A DNA stretch of 13,008 nucleotides from positions 1 through 13,008 of the forward strand of contig JBFHOZ010000053.1 of NCBI GenBank assembly GCA_041592975.1, given 5' to 3'. Shown in pieces: positions 1-7,545 of the stretch (positions are counted from its first letter, which is position 1; each line of letters begins with the position of its first letter). The notes below the pieces were generated by a model. The model did not search any database, was not told the origin of the DNA, and was given only the letters and a program-made list of their open reading frames with translations. Origin of the DNA: BM707 sp041592975. Lineage in GTDB: Bacteria; Desulfobacterota; Desulfuromonadia; Desulfuromonadales; UBA2294. A program made the position numbers and the translations under genes.

Positions 1-2
1 CG

Positions 3-422
3 ATGAGATATCTGACAATTGTCCTGGTGCTTGCGCTCTCCCTGGCCGGCTCGGCCGCCCGGGCGGCCGACTACGTGGTGATTACCCACAAATCGAACCC
101 GGCGACCACCCTGTCGGCCAAGGACATCAAGAACTACTATCTTGGCAAGCAGACCAGCTGGAGCGACGGCTCCAAGGTCACCGTCTACACCCAGAGCGAA
201 TCTCCGGCGCACGAATCGTTCCTCGACCAGATGGTGCGCAAGTCGTCGCAACAGTACGCGACCTACTGGAAGAAGTCGCTCTTCACCGGTACCGGGCTGC
301 CGCCAAAGGATTTTTCGAACGATGCCGAGATGAAGAGCGCGGTCGCCGCGCAGCCGGGGTCGATCGGCTACATCTCCGCCTCGTCCCTCGACGGCTCGGT
401 GAAGAAACTGGACGTCAATTAA
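3..422 (+). CDS. Small secreted PstS-like (phosphate-binding-protein-like) domain protein
   Basis: This 139-residue protein has a clear Sec signal peptide: MRYL, then a hydrophobic stretch, with probable cleavage after ARA at residues 19-21. The mature part (ADYVVITHKSNP..., LSAKDIKNYYLGKQTSWSDG, ESFLDQMV..., YATYWKK, GSIGYIS) looks like the small single-lobe proteins usually annotated as 'phosphate ABC transporter substrate-binding protein' (PBP-like family). At about 118 mature residues it is far shorter than true PstS (about 320), so it is not a complete two-lobed transporter protein. No pst permease or ATPase gene is visible. It lies 22 bp upstream of a chemoreceptor and probably shares its transcript, so a periplasmic ligand-presenting or accessory role for that receptor is an inference. 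The start is the ATG two bases from the window edge. Its ribosome site lies outside, but the signal peptide fits this start. The true ligand cannot be read from sequence. Confidence 0.82.
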   Translation: MRYLTIVLVLALSLAGSAARAADYVVITHKSNPATTLSAKDIKNYYLGKQTSWSDGSKVTVYTQSESPAHESFLDQMVRKSSQQYATYWKKSLFTGTGLPPKDFSNDAEMKSAVAAQPGSIGYISASSLDGSVKKLDVN

Positions 423-444
423 CAGGAGTCCGAAGAGAGGTCGT

Positions 445-2703
445 ATGCGCTTTTTCCGCAGCATCAAGTTCAAGATCTGGATCTGTGTCGGGGTCGTCGC
501 CATCGGTTTCATGGTGGCGACGATCGTGACCTTCAACGCCAACAACAGGCTGGTCGGTAATCTGAGCGACCTGCGGGACGTCCGCTTCCCGTTGTCCCTC
601 AGGGGGATCGAAGTGCAGAACATCTTCGGCAAACAGATAAATTTTTATGAGGATGCCTTCCTGCTCGCCGACGAAGAAGCCCTGGAAAAAGCCAATATCC
701 TCGGCGGCACCGTTTCCGACCTGCTGGACGACATGGTTGACATCACCTCCGGCGGAGAGATCAAATCGGCGCAGCTGCACAAGGACCTGCTTGAATTCCG
801 CCGGAGCTACAACGCCTACCGGCAGGCGGCGAAAAAATACTACACCCTGCTGGCCGAAGGCGAGGAGATGGCGACGATTCAGGACGAGATCCGGAAGATC
901 GGACAGCTGCAGCAGAGCCTGACGGCGACGATCTACGAAATCAACCAGGCTCATATTGCCGCCGTCGAGGACCAGATCGTGGCCGGCAAGGGGGTGGCCA
1001 ACAACACCTCGAACCTGATCCTGATTCTCTTCCTGGCGGTGCTGGGCCTCTCGGCGTTCATCGTCAATTTCGCCTCTTCGCGGCTGCTGATCAGGCCGAT
1101 CAGGGCGGTCCAGGAACTCGCCGACCGCCTCGCCGAGGGCGATGTCGATGCCGCCAGGAAGGCCGATATCAGGGCGGAAGGGGAAGTCGGAGACCTGGTC
1201 AAGGCGATCGTCGACATGGCCGACAACCTCCGGGATATGGTCGTCCGGGTGAGCGGCTCGTCCGATGCCATGGCGGATGTTTCGGCGAGCCTGGGCGAAA
1301 CCGCGAGACGCGTGGACACGGCGGCGCACGGCCAGGTCGGCGAGGTCAAGAAGACCTCGGCGGCGGTCGACAGGATCACGACGTCGGTCGGCGAGGTCGC
1401 CCGGTCCATGGAGATCATTTCATCGACCTCCGAGGATGTCACGACCTCGATCCTCGAGCAGGTGGCGAGCACCGAGGAGATCGCCCAGAACGTCGAAAAC
1501 CTCTCGGAATCGGCCGACAACGTCAATTCGTCGATCATCGAGATCGCCAGCAACATCCGGCAGATTTCGGAGAGCATCTCCGGGCTGAAGGAGGAGGCCG
1601 ACGTCACCGCGTCCTCGGTGGCGGAAATGGAGAGCTCCATCCGCCAGGTCGAAAAGGGGGCCAACGACACCGCCAGCATCACGGCGAGCGTCCGTCAGGA
1701 TGCCGAGGCGGGGCAGAAGGCGGTGCAGGCGACCATTGCCGGGATGGCGAAAATCAAGCAATCCTCCCACCAGGCGTCGACGGCGATCAGGTCCTTCTCG
1801 GACAAGGCCCAGAACATCGGCGATATCCTCTCGGTGATCGACAACCTCACCGACGAGACCAACCTGCTGGCCCTGAACGCGGCGATCATCGCCGCCCAGG
1901 CCGGTGAACACGGCCGCGGTTTCGCCGTCGTCGCCGACCAGATCAAGGAGCTGGCCGACCAGACCTCGCTTTCGACCAAGGAGATCGTCGCGATCATCCA
2001 GGGGGTTCAGGCCGAGAGCCGGAATGCCGTCGATGCGATTCTCGAGGCGGAAAAGAGTATCGCCGAGGGGGAAAACCTGTCGCTGCAGTCGGGCGAGGCC
2101 CTGTCCAAGATCGTCTCCGGTTCGCAGCAGGTTGCCGACGAGATGGGCAAGATATCGAACGCCACGCGCGAGCAGGTCAAGGGGGGGGAGTTGATCAGCG
2201 TCGCCATGGAGCGCGTCTCCGATATGGTCAACCAGATCGTCACCGCCATCCGCGAGCAGGAGGCCGGCAGCAGGCTGATCATCTCCGTGGCGGAAAACAT
2301 GCGCGAACTGACCGGCAAGATTAAATCCTCGACCCGCGAGCAGAGCGACGCCAGCCGCAACGTTGCCGCCGGGATGGAGGAGGTCAACAGCATGATCCAG
2401 AAGGTCAACATGGCGTGCGAGGAGCAGCGCCAGGAGAGTCAGCAGATCGTCGACGCGGTGGCCGGCATCAGAACGTCCGCCCAGGCCAATCTCGAATCGA
2501 CCTCTGTGGTCAGCAAGGCCTCGACCGAGCTGAACGAGCAGACCCGGCTGCTCCTCGACGCCATCGGCAAATTCAAGGTCGGCAACGGCCGGAAGGGGAC
2601 GAAAATCGTGCCGCTGAAAGCGGTCGATGAGCAGCGCGAAAAGCGGAAGATGGAACCGGGGTTCGAGGTTCTGGAGAAGAGCGGCGGCAGGGCGTCGACC
2701 TGA
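445..2703 (+). CDS. Methyl-accepting chemotaxis protein (membrane chemoreceptor, long cytoplasmic arm)
   Basis: This is a 752-residue transmembrane chemoreceptor. TM1 is at about residues 11-30. A mostly helical periplasmic domain at about 31-189 is probably of the four-helix-bundle type. TM2 is at about 190-210, and HAMP runs about 214-268 (LIRPIRAVQELADRLAEGD). A very long coiled coil follows, with the hairpin tip around 473-500 (NLLALNAAIIAAQAGEHGRG, then FAVVADQIKELADQTS). The arms before and after the tip are each about 215-225 residues, clearly longer than in E. coli Tsr. At the tip the usual Glu of AAIEAARAGE is Ile482 and the usual Arg is Gln485, while Glu488 is kept. The C-terminal tail (about 713-752) is charged and shows no CheR-docking pentapeptide of the NWETF type. 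The start has GAGAGG at 435-440 just upstream. The gene follows the PstS-like gene by 22 bp and ends before a terminator. The family call is sure; the ligand is unknown. Confidence 0.96.
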   Translation: MRFFRSIKFKIWICVGVVAIGFMVATIVTFNANNRLVGNLSDLRDVRFPLSLRGIEVQNIFGKQINFYEDAFLLADEEALEKANILGGTVSDLLDDMVDITSGGEIKSAQLHKDLLEFRRSYNAYRQAAKKYYTLLAEGEEMATIQDEIRKIGQLQQSLTATIYEINQAHIAAVEDQIVAGKGVANNTSNLILILFLAVLGLSAFIVNFASSRLLIRPIRAVQELADRLAEGDVDAARKADIRAEGEVGDLVKAIVDMADNLRDMVVRVSGSSDAMADVSASLGETARRVDTAAHGQVGEVKKTSAAVDRITTSVGEVARSMEIISSTSEDVTTSILEQVASTEEIAQNVENLSESADNVNSSIIEIASNIRQISESISGLKEEADVTASSVAEMESSIRQVEKGANDTASITASVRQDAEAGQKAVQATIAGMAKIKQSSHQASTAIRSFSDKAQNIGDILSVIDNLTDETNLLALNAAIIAAQAGEHGRGFAVVADQIKELADQTSLSTKEIVAIIQGVQAESRNAVDAILEAEKSIAEGENLSLQSGEALSKIVSGSQQVADEMGKISNATREQVKGGELISVAMERVSDMVNQIVTAIREQEAGSRLIISVAENMRELTGKIKSSTREQSDASRNVAAGMEEVNSMIQKVNMACEEQRQESQQIVDAVAGIRTSAQANLESTSVVSKASTELNEQTRLLLDAIGKFKVGNGRKGTKIVPLKAVDEQREKRKMEPGFEVLEKSGGRAST

Positions 2704-2737
2704 CCGGGAGGCAGTAAAGCTGGTCGCATGCGTTGTG

Positions 2738-2778
2738 GAACCGGGGCTCCTGCTGAAGGCAGGGCCCCGGTTTTTTTT
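2738..2778 (+). terminator. Intrinsic terminator after the chemoreceptor gene
   Basis: A GC-rich hairpin pairs AACCGGGGCTC (2739-2749) with GGGCCCCGGTT (2762-2772), including one G-U pair. The stem continues with TGC/GCA past a one-base bulge and closes on a short loop near 2754-2758. A run of eight T follows at 2771-2778. It lies 35 bp past the receptor stop codon and ends the first transcription unit. Confidence 0.9.
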
Positions 2779-2860
2779 CTGTGGGCCGCCGAGAAATGCG
2801 GCCATCTACCGGCTTCAGATGTCGACCGCAGCTCCGGGCGAGGGACGTCCGCCGGGGATT

Positions 2861-2890
2861 TCCGGCAAGCCGGACCGATTGTCGGTCCGG
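2861..2890. promoter_or_regulatory. Overlapping perfect inverted repeats upstream of the binding-protein operon (possible operator)
   Basis: CCGGACCGA (2870-2878), the loop TTG and TCGGTCCGG (2882-2890) form a perfect 9+3+9 palindrome. It overlaps a second perfect repeat, TCCGGC-AA-GCCGGA at 2861-2874. The palindrome ends 12 bp before the candidate -35 element of the downstream operon. There is no T-run on either side, so it is not an intrinsic terminator. A dimeric regulator site is the simplest reading. The rest of 2779-3066 holds no gene that I can support. Confidence 0.4.
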
Positions 2891-2902
2891 ATGAAAATCA
2901 TG

Positions 2903-2931
2903 CTGATATTTCAAGGCATTATTGTTAATAT
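2903..2931 (+). promoter_or_regulatory. Candidate sigma-70-type promoter for the binding protein-kinase-regulator operon
   Basis: CTGATA at 2903-2908 (4 of 6 to TTGACA) and TAATAT at 2926-2931 (4 of 6 to TATAAT) are separated by exactly 17 bp. They sit in the only AT-rich patch between the terminator and the next gene. The start point would be near 2938, giving a leader of about 130 nt before the ATG at 3067. Both hexamers are imperfect, so this is a prediction from position and spacing. Confidence 0.42.
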
Positions 2932-2973
2932 GTGATTTTATCGGGTAAAGATGGCGAGGTTGGCGACGGTGGA

Positions 2974-2993
2974 CCGGGACGTCGCCGGGACGT
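2974..2993. repeat. Two direct repeats of CCGGGACGT with 11-bp period in the operon leader
   Basis: CCGGGACGT occurs at 2974-2982 and again at 2985-2993, one helical turn apart. A weaker copy, TCGGGACGA, is at 3013-3021. They lie just downstream of the predicted start point, where a repressor could act. In GC-rich DNA such short repeats can arise by chance. Confidence 0.22.
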
Positions 2994-3050
2994 GCCGATG
3001 CCGACGACCTGGTCGGGACGAGCTGCGCGGCGGTCCGTTCAGCTTGTCGT

Positions 3051-3059
3051 GAGGGAAGG
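3051..3059 (+). promoter_or_regulatory. Ribosome binding site deciding the start of the binding protein
   Basis: GAGGGAAGG ends 7 nt before the ATG at 3067. This favours that ATG over an in-frame GTG at 2932, which lies inside the predicted promoter, and over ATG 3121, which lacks a good site and would remove the basic n-region of the signal peptide. Confidence 0.6.
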
Positions 3060-3066
3060 TGTGCCC

Positions 3067-4221
3067 ATGGAGTGTGCCGGGAAATCGAGGGGAGATCGCA
3101 AGGCCCGTATCGGCAGGGCCATGGTCGCCTGTCTGGCGACGGCACTCCTGGTGTCCGGCGGCTGCCAGTCCGAGAAGGAGCCGATCAGGATCGGTTTCGT
3201 CGGCGGCCTGACCGGCCGGGTGGCCGGGCTCGGTATCGCCGGCCGGGACGGCGCGCTCTTCGCCGTCGAAGAGATCAACCGGGCCGGCGGCATACATGGT
3301 CGCCAGGTGGTCCTGTCGGTCAAGGACGACAAGCAGGACGCCGACACCGCCAGGGCTGCGGTCAGGGAGCTCCTCGCCGAAAATGTCGTCGCCATCGTCG
3401 GGCACATGACCAGCTCGATGACGGCCGCCACCCTGCCGATCATCAACGAAGCCGGCCGCGTGATGATCAGCCCGACATCCAAGTCGAACTATTTCAGCGG
3501 CAAGGATGACCATTTCTTCCGGGTGACCGCCTCGATCCGCCACAATGCCGAAAAGATCGCCGAACTGGCCTGCCGGGACATGGGACTGAAGCGGTTCGCG
3601 GTGCTGTACGATATCGACAACCGGGCGTTCACGGAGAGCTGGGTGAAGGAGTTCCAGACCCCCTATGCGGCGTTTGGGGGGGGCATCGTTTTTGCCCGGG
3701 AGTTCAAGTCGGGCGCCCCCGACCTGAGCTTTTTCGAACTGACCCGGGATGCCGTCGACCACAAGCCGGACGCCCTGCTGGTCCTGGCCAGTGCCATCGA
3801 CACCGCGCTGATCGCGCAACAGCTGCAGAAGCTCGAGTACCGGGTGCCGGTTTTCACCAGCGAATGGTCCTTCACCAGCGATCTGCTCCATTACGGCGGC
3901 CGGGCGGTCGAGGGGTTGGTCTCGTTTCACAGCTTCAATGCCGAGAGCCGTCGGCCGCTCTATCTCGCGTTTCGGGAAAAATTTGTCAAGAGGTTCGGTT
4001 ACGACACCTCCTTCGCCTCGGTTCTCACCTACGATGCGACCAGGCTGCTGCTGGCGGCGATCAGCCGGAACCCCGCGCCGGACAGCCTGAAAACGACGCT
4101 GCTCGGCATGGAGACATTTGCCGGGCTGCAATCCGACATCGCGTTCGATCCGTACGGCGACGTGTCGCGCGAGCTGTTCCAGACGGTCATCGTGAACGGC
4201 CAATTCAAGGTCATCGACTAG
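3067..4221 (+). CDS. LivJ/LivK-like periplasmic-binding lipoprotein (Peripla_BP_6 type), probably a sensory partner
   Basis: This 384-residue protein belongs to the branched-chain-amino-acid type of periplasmic-binding proteins. The N-terminus is a lipoprotein signal: a basic n-region (KSRGDRKARIGR), a hydrophobic core, then LLVSGGC with the probable lipidated Cys33. Residue +2 is Gln rather than Asp, which usually means sorting to the outer membrane. The mature protein starts RIGFVGGLTG and continues through GRDGALFAVEEINRAGG, DDKQDADTARAAVREL, the ligand-loop region VGHMTSSMTAAT (about 111-122) and VMISPTS, then a second lobe with DALLVLASAIDTALIAQQL and VEGLVSFHSFN. Length fits the family (about 370 for LivJ). 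No permease or ATPase gene is adjacent. Instead a Cache-domain histidine kinase starts 3 bp after the stop. Ligand-dependent input to that kinase is therefore more likely than uptake, but this is inference from gene order. The ligand class (amino acid, amide or aromatic acid) is not determinable. Confidence 0.9.
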   Translation: MECAGKSRGDRKARIGRAMVACLATALLVSGGCQSEKEPIRIGFVGGLTGRVAGLGIAGRDGALFAVEEINRAGGIHGRQVVLSVKDDKQDADTARAAVRELLAENVVAIVGHMTSSMTAATLPIINEAGRVMISPTSKSNYFSGKDDHFFRVTASIRHNAEKIAELACRDMGLKRFAVLYDIDNRAFTESWVKEFQTPYAAFGGGIVFAREFKSGAPDLSFFELTRDAVDHKPDALLVLASAIDTALIAQQLQKLEYRVPVFTSEWSFTSDLLHYGGRAVEGLVSFHSFNAESRRPLYLAFREKFVKRFGYDTSFASVLTYDATRLLLAAISRNPAPDSLKTTLLGMETFAGLQSDIAFDPYGDVSRELFQTVIVNGQFKVID

Positions 4222-4224
4222 CCA

Positions 4225-7200
4225 ATGCGTTTTGTGATCACCCTCAAGCGGGCCCTGTTGCTCAACTTTGTCCTGGCGGCGGCGCTGCCGACCTGCATCT
4301 TAGCCGTCCTCACCCTGACCTACGTCCGCGATTACCTGCTGGACGAGGTCGTCAGGGACAACCGCTTCCTGGTCAACGAGCTGAAGGGGGACACCGAAGT
4401 TTTCCTGCAGGAGCCGGTCCAGGTGCTCGGTCATATCCGCGACCTCCTTGTCGCCGACCGCGTGCCCGGGGTCGGAAGCCTCGACGACTACCTGGAGCAC
4501 GAAGTCAGGAGATCCGGCCTGTTCGAGTCGATCTACCTTCTCGACGAAACCGGACGGGTCGCGCACCTCGGCGTCAGCAAAAAGCTCGAGCAGCAGAAAC
4601 GGGACTACTACGCCATCGACCTCTCTTCCCATGAGCTTTTTTCCCGTCCGGGCCGTACGGGGGAGGTCGGCTGGTCGGACACCTTCATATCGGTGGTGAC
4701 CGGCGAACCGTCGATTACCGTCGGAGTGAAGGTGCACGACCGGACCCTGGTCGGCAACGTCTCCCTGGCGAATCTGAACAGAATCGTGTCCCGCCTCAAC
4801 CGTCTGAAGGACCTGAGCTTCGCCATCATCGACCGCAAGGGGATACTCATCGCCCATTCCGACCCCGAGATGGCCCTGCAGCGGGTGAGCATGATGTTCC
4901 ACCCCGAGGTTGTCAGGGCCCTCGAGACCGGCACCGAAGAACCCCTGCACGTCCACGAGGACAGTTCGCTGCTTGAAAGCGTCGCCAGAATTCCCGGCAC
5001 AGGCTGGGTCGTCTGGGTCGCCCGGACCCGGGAGGTTGTCCTCTCCCCGGTCGAAAACGTCCAGAACTTCATGGTCTACACCCTTCTGGTCTCGCTCGTC
5101 GTCGGGTCGGTGCTGGCGTTGGTGAACTCCCGCAAGGTGATGTCGCCGATGACGGCGCTCGTCGCCAGCATGCGCCGCCTGGCCGATGGCGACTATGACG
5201 TCGATCTGCCGAAGAAGTCGTACAGCGAGCTCGATGAGCTCGCTGCCGGATTCCGGCTGATGGCCACGGCGGTCAGCGACCGGGAGAACTCCATCGTCGA
5301 GCGGGAGCAGCGCTTCCGCAACCTCGTCAACTCCATCGAGGGGATCGTCTGGGAATTCGACCTGAAGACGAACCGGTTCGTTTTCGTCAGCCACCACTGC
5401 GAGGAGATCCTCGGCTGCAGCTACCGGCAGTGGCTCGATTCACCCGATTTCTGGAAGACCCACATCCACCCTGACGACCGGCAATGGGTTTCCGACTATC
5501 TCAAGGGGCTCAGCCAGGGGAACCTGTCGCCGCAGTTCGAGTTCCGCATGATCAACTCCGACGGCATCCTGCTCTGGGTCCGCAACATGGTCAACCTGGT
5601 GTACGACAACGACACGCCGTCCCGGCTGTACGGTGTCATCTTCGATATCACCGAGAGGAAGATATCGGAGATCTCCCTGCGTGACAGCGAAATCCGTTTC
5701 CGCTCCCTGGTCGAACAGGCGGCCGACGCCATCTTCATTCATGACCAGTACGGGCGGCTGTTCGAGGTCAACGAGCAGGCCTGCCGATCCCTCGGCTACA
5801 GTCGGGACGAGCTGCTCGGCCTTTCGGTCGAAGATATCGACGTCTCCCACGACCCGGTGCAGCTCGTGTCGCTCTGGAACTCGGTCCGGCACGGCGAAAC
5901 CGTCACCCTCGACGGCGAACACCGGCGCAAGGACGGCACGGTCTTCCCGGTCGAGGTCCGGCTCGGGTCGTTCACCTTCGAAGACCGACCGCTGTTCCTC
6001 GCCCTGGCCAGGGACGTCACCGAAAGGAGACAGGCCGAAGCGGCACTGCGCGAGAGCGAGGAGCGCTTCCGGAACTACTTCGAGCTCGGCCTGATCGGCA
6101 TGTCGCTGCGCAGCAGGGATGGCAGCTTCATCCAGTTCAATGACCGCCTCTGCGAGATCGTTGGTTATGAGAGGGAGGAGCTGGCCCGGAAGACCTGGGT
6201 CGACATCACCCACCCGGACGACGTCGAGGAAAGCCGGCAGAAGATGGAACAACTGCTGGCTGGACAATTCCGGCGGCTGTCCATGGAAAAGCGCTATATT
6301 CACAAGAGCGGCAAGACGGTTCATGTCAGTATCTCCGCCGTCGGCATCAGGAATGCCGACGGCGTCATCGACCAGACGTTTGCCATCGCCGATGATATCA
6401 CCCAGCGCAAGAAGGCCGAACAGGCCCTGAAGGAGAGCGAGGAGCAGTTCCGCCTGCTGCTCAACTCCACGGCCGAGGGGATCTACGGCACCGACACGGA
6501 CGGAAACTGCACCTTCTGCAACCCCGCCGGACTGGCGATGCTCGGGTTCGGCAGCGAAGACGACCTGCTCGGGCGGAACATGCACGAGGTCATCCATCAC
6601 TCGACGCCCGAGGGGCGACCGTTGACCGCGGAGGACTCACCGATCTCCATCGCCAACATGCACCCGGGGACGACCATCTCGAAGGAAGACATTTTCTGGC
6701 GCAAGGACGGCTCCTGGTTTCACGTCGAGTATTTTGGCCACCCGATTGTCAAGGACGGCGAACTGCTCGGCATGGTCGTCACCTTCCACGACATCACCGA
6801 ACGCAAGCAGCTGCAGCAGCAGCATATCCGGACGGCGCAGCTCGCCTCGCTGGGGGAACTGGCCGCCGGGGTGGCCCACGAGATCAACAACCCGATCAAC
6901 GGGGTCATCAACTACGCCCAGATCCTGATCAACCGCCTGCAGAAATCCGGCCTTGAGACCGAGCTGGCGGAGCGGATCATGAAGGAGGGGGAGCGGATCG
7001 CCGTCATCGTCCGCGATCTCCTCTTCTTCGCCCGCGAAGGGGGGCCGGAGGTCAAAGTCGCCGACGCCGGCGAAGTCCTGTCGGAGGCGCTCTCCCTGAC
7101 CGAGGCGCAGATCCGGAAAGAGGGAATTCTGCTGAAGATCGACAGCGAAGAAAACCTGCCGAGGATTTCGACCCGGGCGCAGCAGATTCAGCAGCTGCTG

Positions 7201-7545
7201 CTCAACGTCCTGAGCAATTCCCGCCACGCCCTGAACGAAAAATTTCCCCTGCGCGACGAGCGGAAAATCATCGAGATATCGATGCGGGCGGTCACCAGGA
7301 GAAACCGGGAATACGTACAGTTCAAAATCAGGGATCACGGCATCGGCATCCCGGCGGCGCTGCTCGAGAAGGTCATGAATCCGTTCGTCACGACCAAGCC
7401 GGCAGGCGTCGGGACCGGCCTCGGACTCAGCATCAGTCACGAAATCGTCGAAAACCACAGCGGCGACATCCGCATAGAAAGCATCGAGGGGGAGTGGACC
7501 GAGGTCACCATCGAGCTGCCGGCCACTGACAGGAATCGGGAATGA
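4225..7545 (+). CDS. Membrane sensor histidine kinase: dCache-HAMP-PAS x4-HisKA-HATPase
   Basis: This 1106-residue kinase has TM1 at about residues 9-32, then a large periplasmic domain (about 33-281) with the look of dCache_1. TM2 is at about 282-304 and HAMP at about 305-355. Four PAS domains follow, starting near 363, 490, 613 and 741. Each ends in a D[IV]TxR-type linker: DITERK 474-479, DVTERR 597-602, DITQRK 724-729, DITERK 856-861. The HisKA H-box is GVAHEINNPING with phospho-acceptor His885. The catalytic domain shows N-box Asn994/Asn998, G1 DHGIGIP (1037-1043), F-box PFVTTK and G2 GTGLGLS (1063-1069). All catalytic motifs are intact and there is no attached receiver. It follows the binding-protein gene by 3 bp and overlaps the NtrC-type regulator by 4 bp, so that regulator is its expected partner. 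The amino-acid-binding dCache signature (R-x-W-Y) is not evident; the nearest segment is RDYY at 126-129. Confidence 0.96.
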   Translation: MRFVITLKRALLLNFVLAAALPTCILAVLTLTYVRDYLLDEVVRDNRFLVNELKGDTEVFLQEPVQVLGHIRDLLVADRVPGVGSLDDYLEHEVRRSGLFESIYLLDETGRVAHLGVSKKLEQQKRDYYAIDLSSHELFSRPGRTGEVGWSDTFISVVTGEPSITVGVKVHDRTLVGNVSLANLNRIVSRLNRLKDLSFAIIDRKGILIAHSDPEMALQRVSMMFHPEVVRALETGTEEPLHVHEDSSLLESVARIPGTGWVVWVARTREVVLSPVENVQNFMVYTLLVSLVVGSVLALVNSRKVMSPMTALVASMRRLADGDYDVDLPKKSYSELDELAAGFRLMATAVSDRENSIVEREQRFRNLVNSIEGIVWEFDLKTNRFVFVSHHCEEILGCSYRQWLDSPDFWKTHIHPDDRQWVSDYLKGLSQGNLSPQFEFRMINSDGILLWVRNMVNLVYDNDTPSRLYGVIFDITERKISEISLRDSEIRFRSLVEQAADAIFIHDQYGRLFEVNEQACRSLGYSRDELLGLSVEDIDVSHDPVQLVSLWNSVRHGETVTLDGEHRRKDGTVFPVEVRLGSFTFEDRPLFLALARDVTERRQAEAALRESEERFRNYFELGLIGMSLRSRDGSFIQFNDRLCEIVGYEREELARKTWVDITHPDDVEESRQKMEQLLAGQFRRLSMEKRYIHKSGKTVHVSISAVGIRNADGVIDQTFAIADDITQRKKAEQALKESEEQFRLLLNSTAEGIYGTDTDGNCTFCNPAGLAMLGFGSEDDLLGRNMHEVIHHSTPEGRPLTAEDSPISIANMHPGTTISKEDIFWRKDGSWFHVEYFGHPIVKDGELLGMVVTFHDITERKQLQQQHIRTAQLASLGELAAGVAHEINNPINGVINYAQILINRLQKSGLETELAERIMKEGERIAVIVRDLLFFAREGGPEVKVADAGEVLSEALSLTEAQIRKEGILLKIDSEENLPRISTRAQQIQQLLLNVLSNSRHALNEKFPLRDERKIIEISMRAVTRRNREYVQFKIRDHGIGIPAALLEKVMNPFVTTKPAGVGTGLGLSISHEIVENHSGDIRIESIEGEWTEVTIELPATDRNRE

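Noticed and set aside
1420..2805. A 461-codon minus-strand open frame opposite the chemoreceptor
   Set aside because: It is a shadow of the receptor coding strand and also runs through the terminator hairpin.
2870..2890. The 21-bp palindrome as a second terminator for the chemoreceptor gene
   Set aside because: It has no T-tract on either strand, and a strong terminator already sits at 2738-2778.
2932..3066. GTG at 2932 as the start of the LivJ-like protein, adding 45 residues
   Set aside because: It overlaps the end of the likely -10 element and lies before the predicted start point. It would also place a long polar segment before a clear lipoprotein signal peptide.
3067..4221. Calling this gene part of a branched-chain amino acid importer
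   Set aside because: No permease or ATPase genes are adjacent, and the tight linkage is to a histidine kinase.
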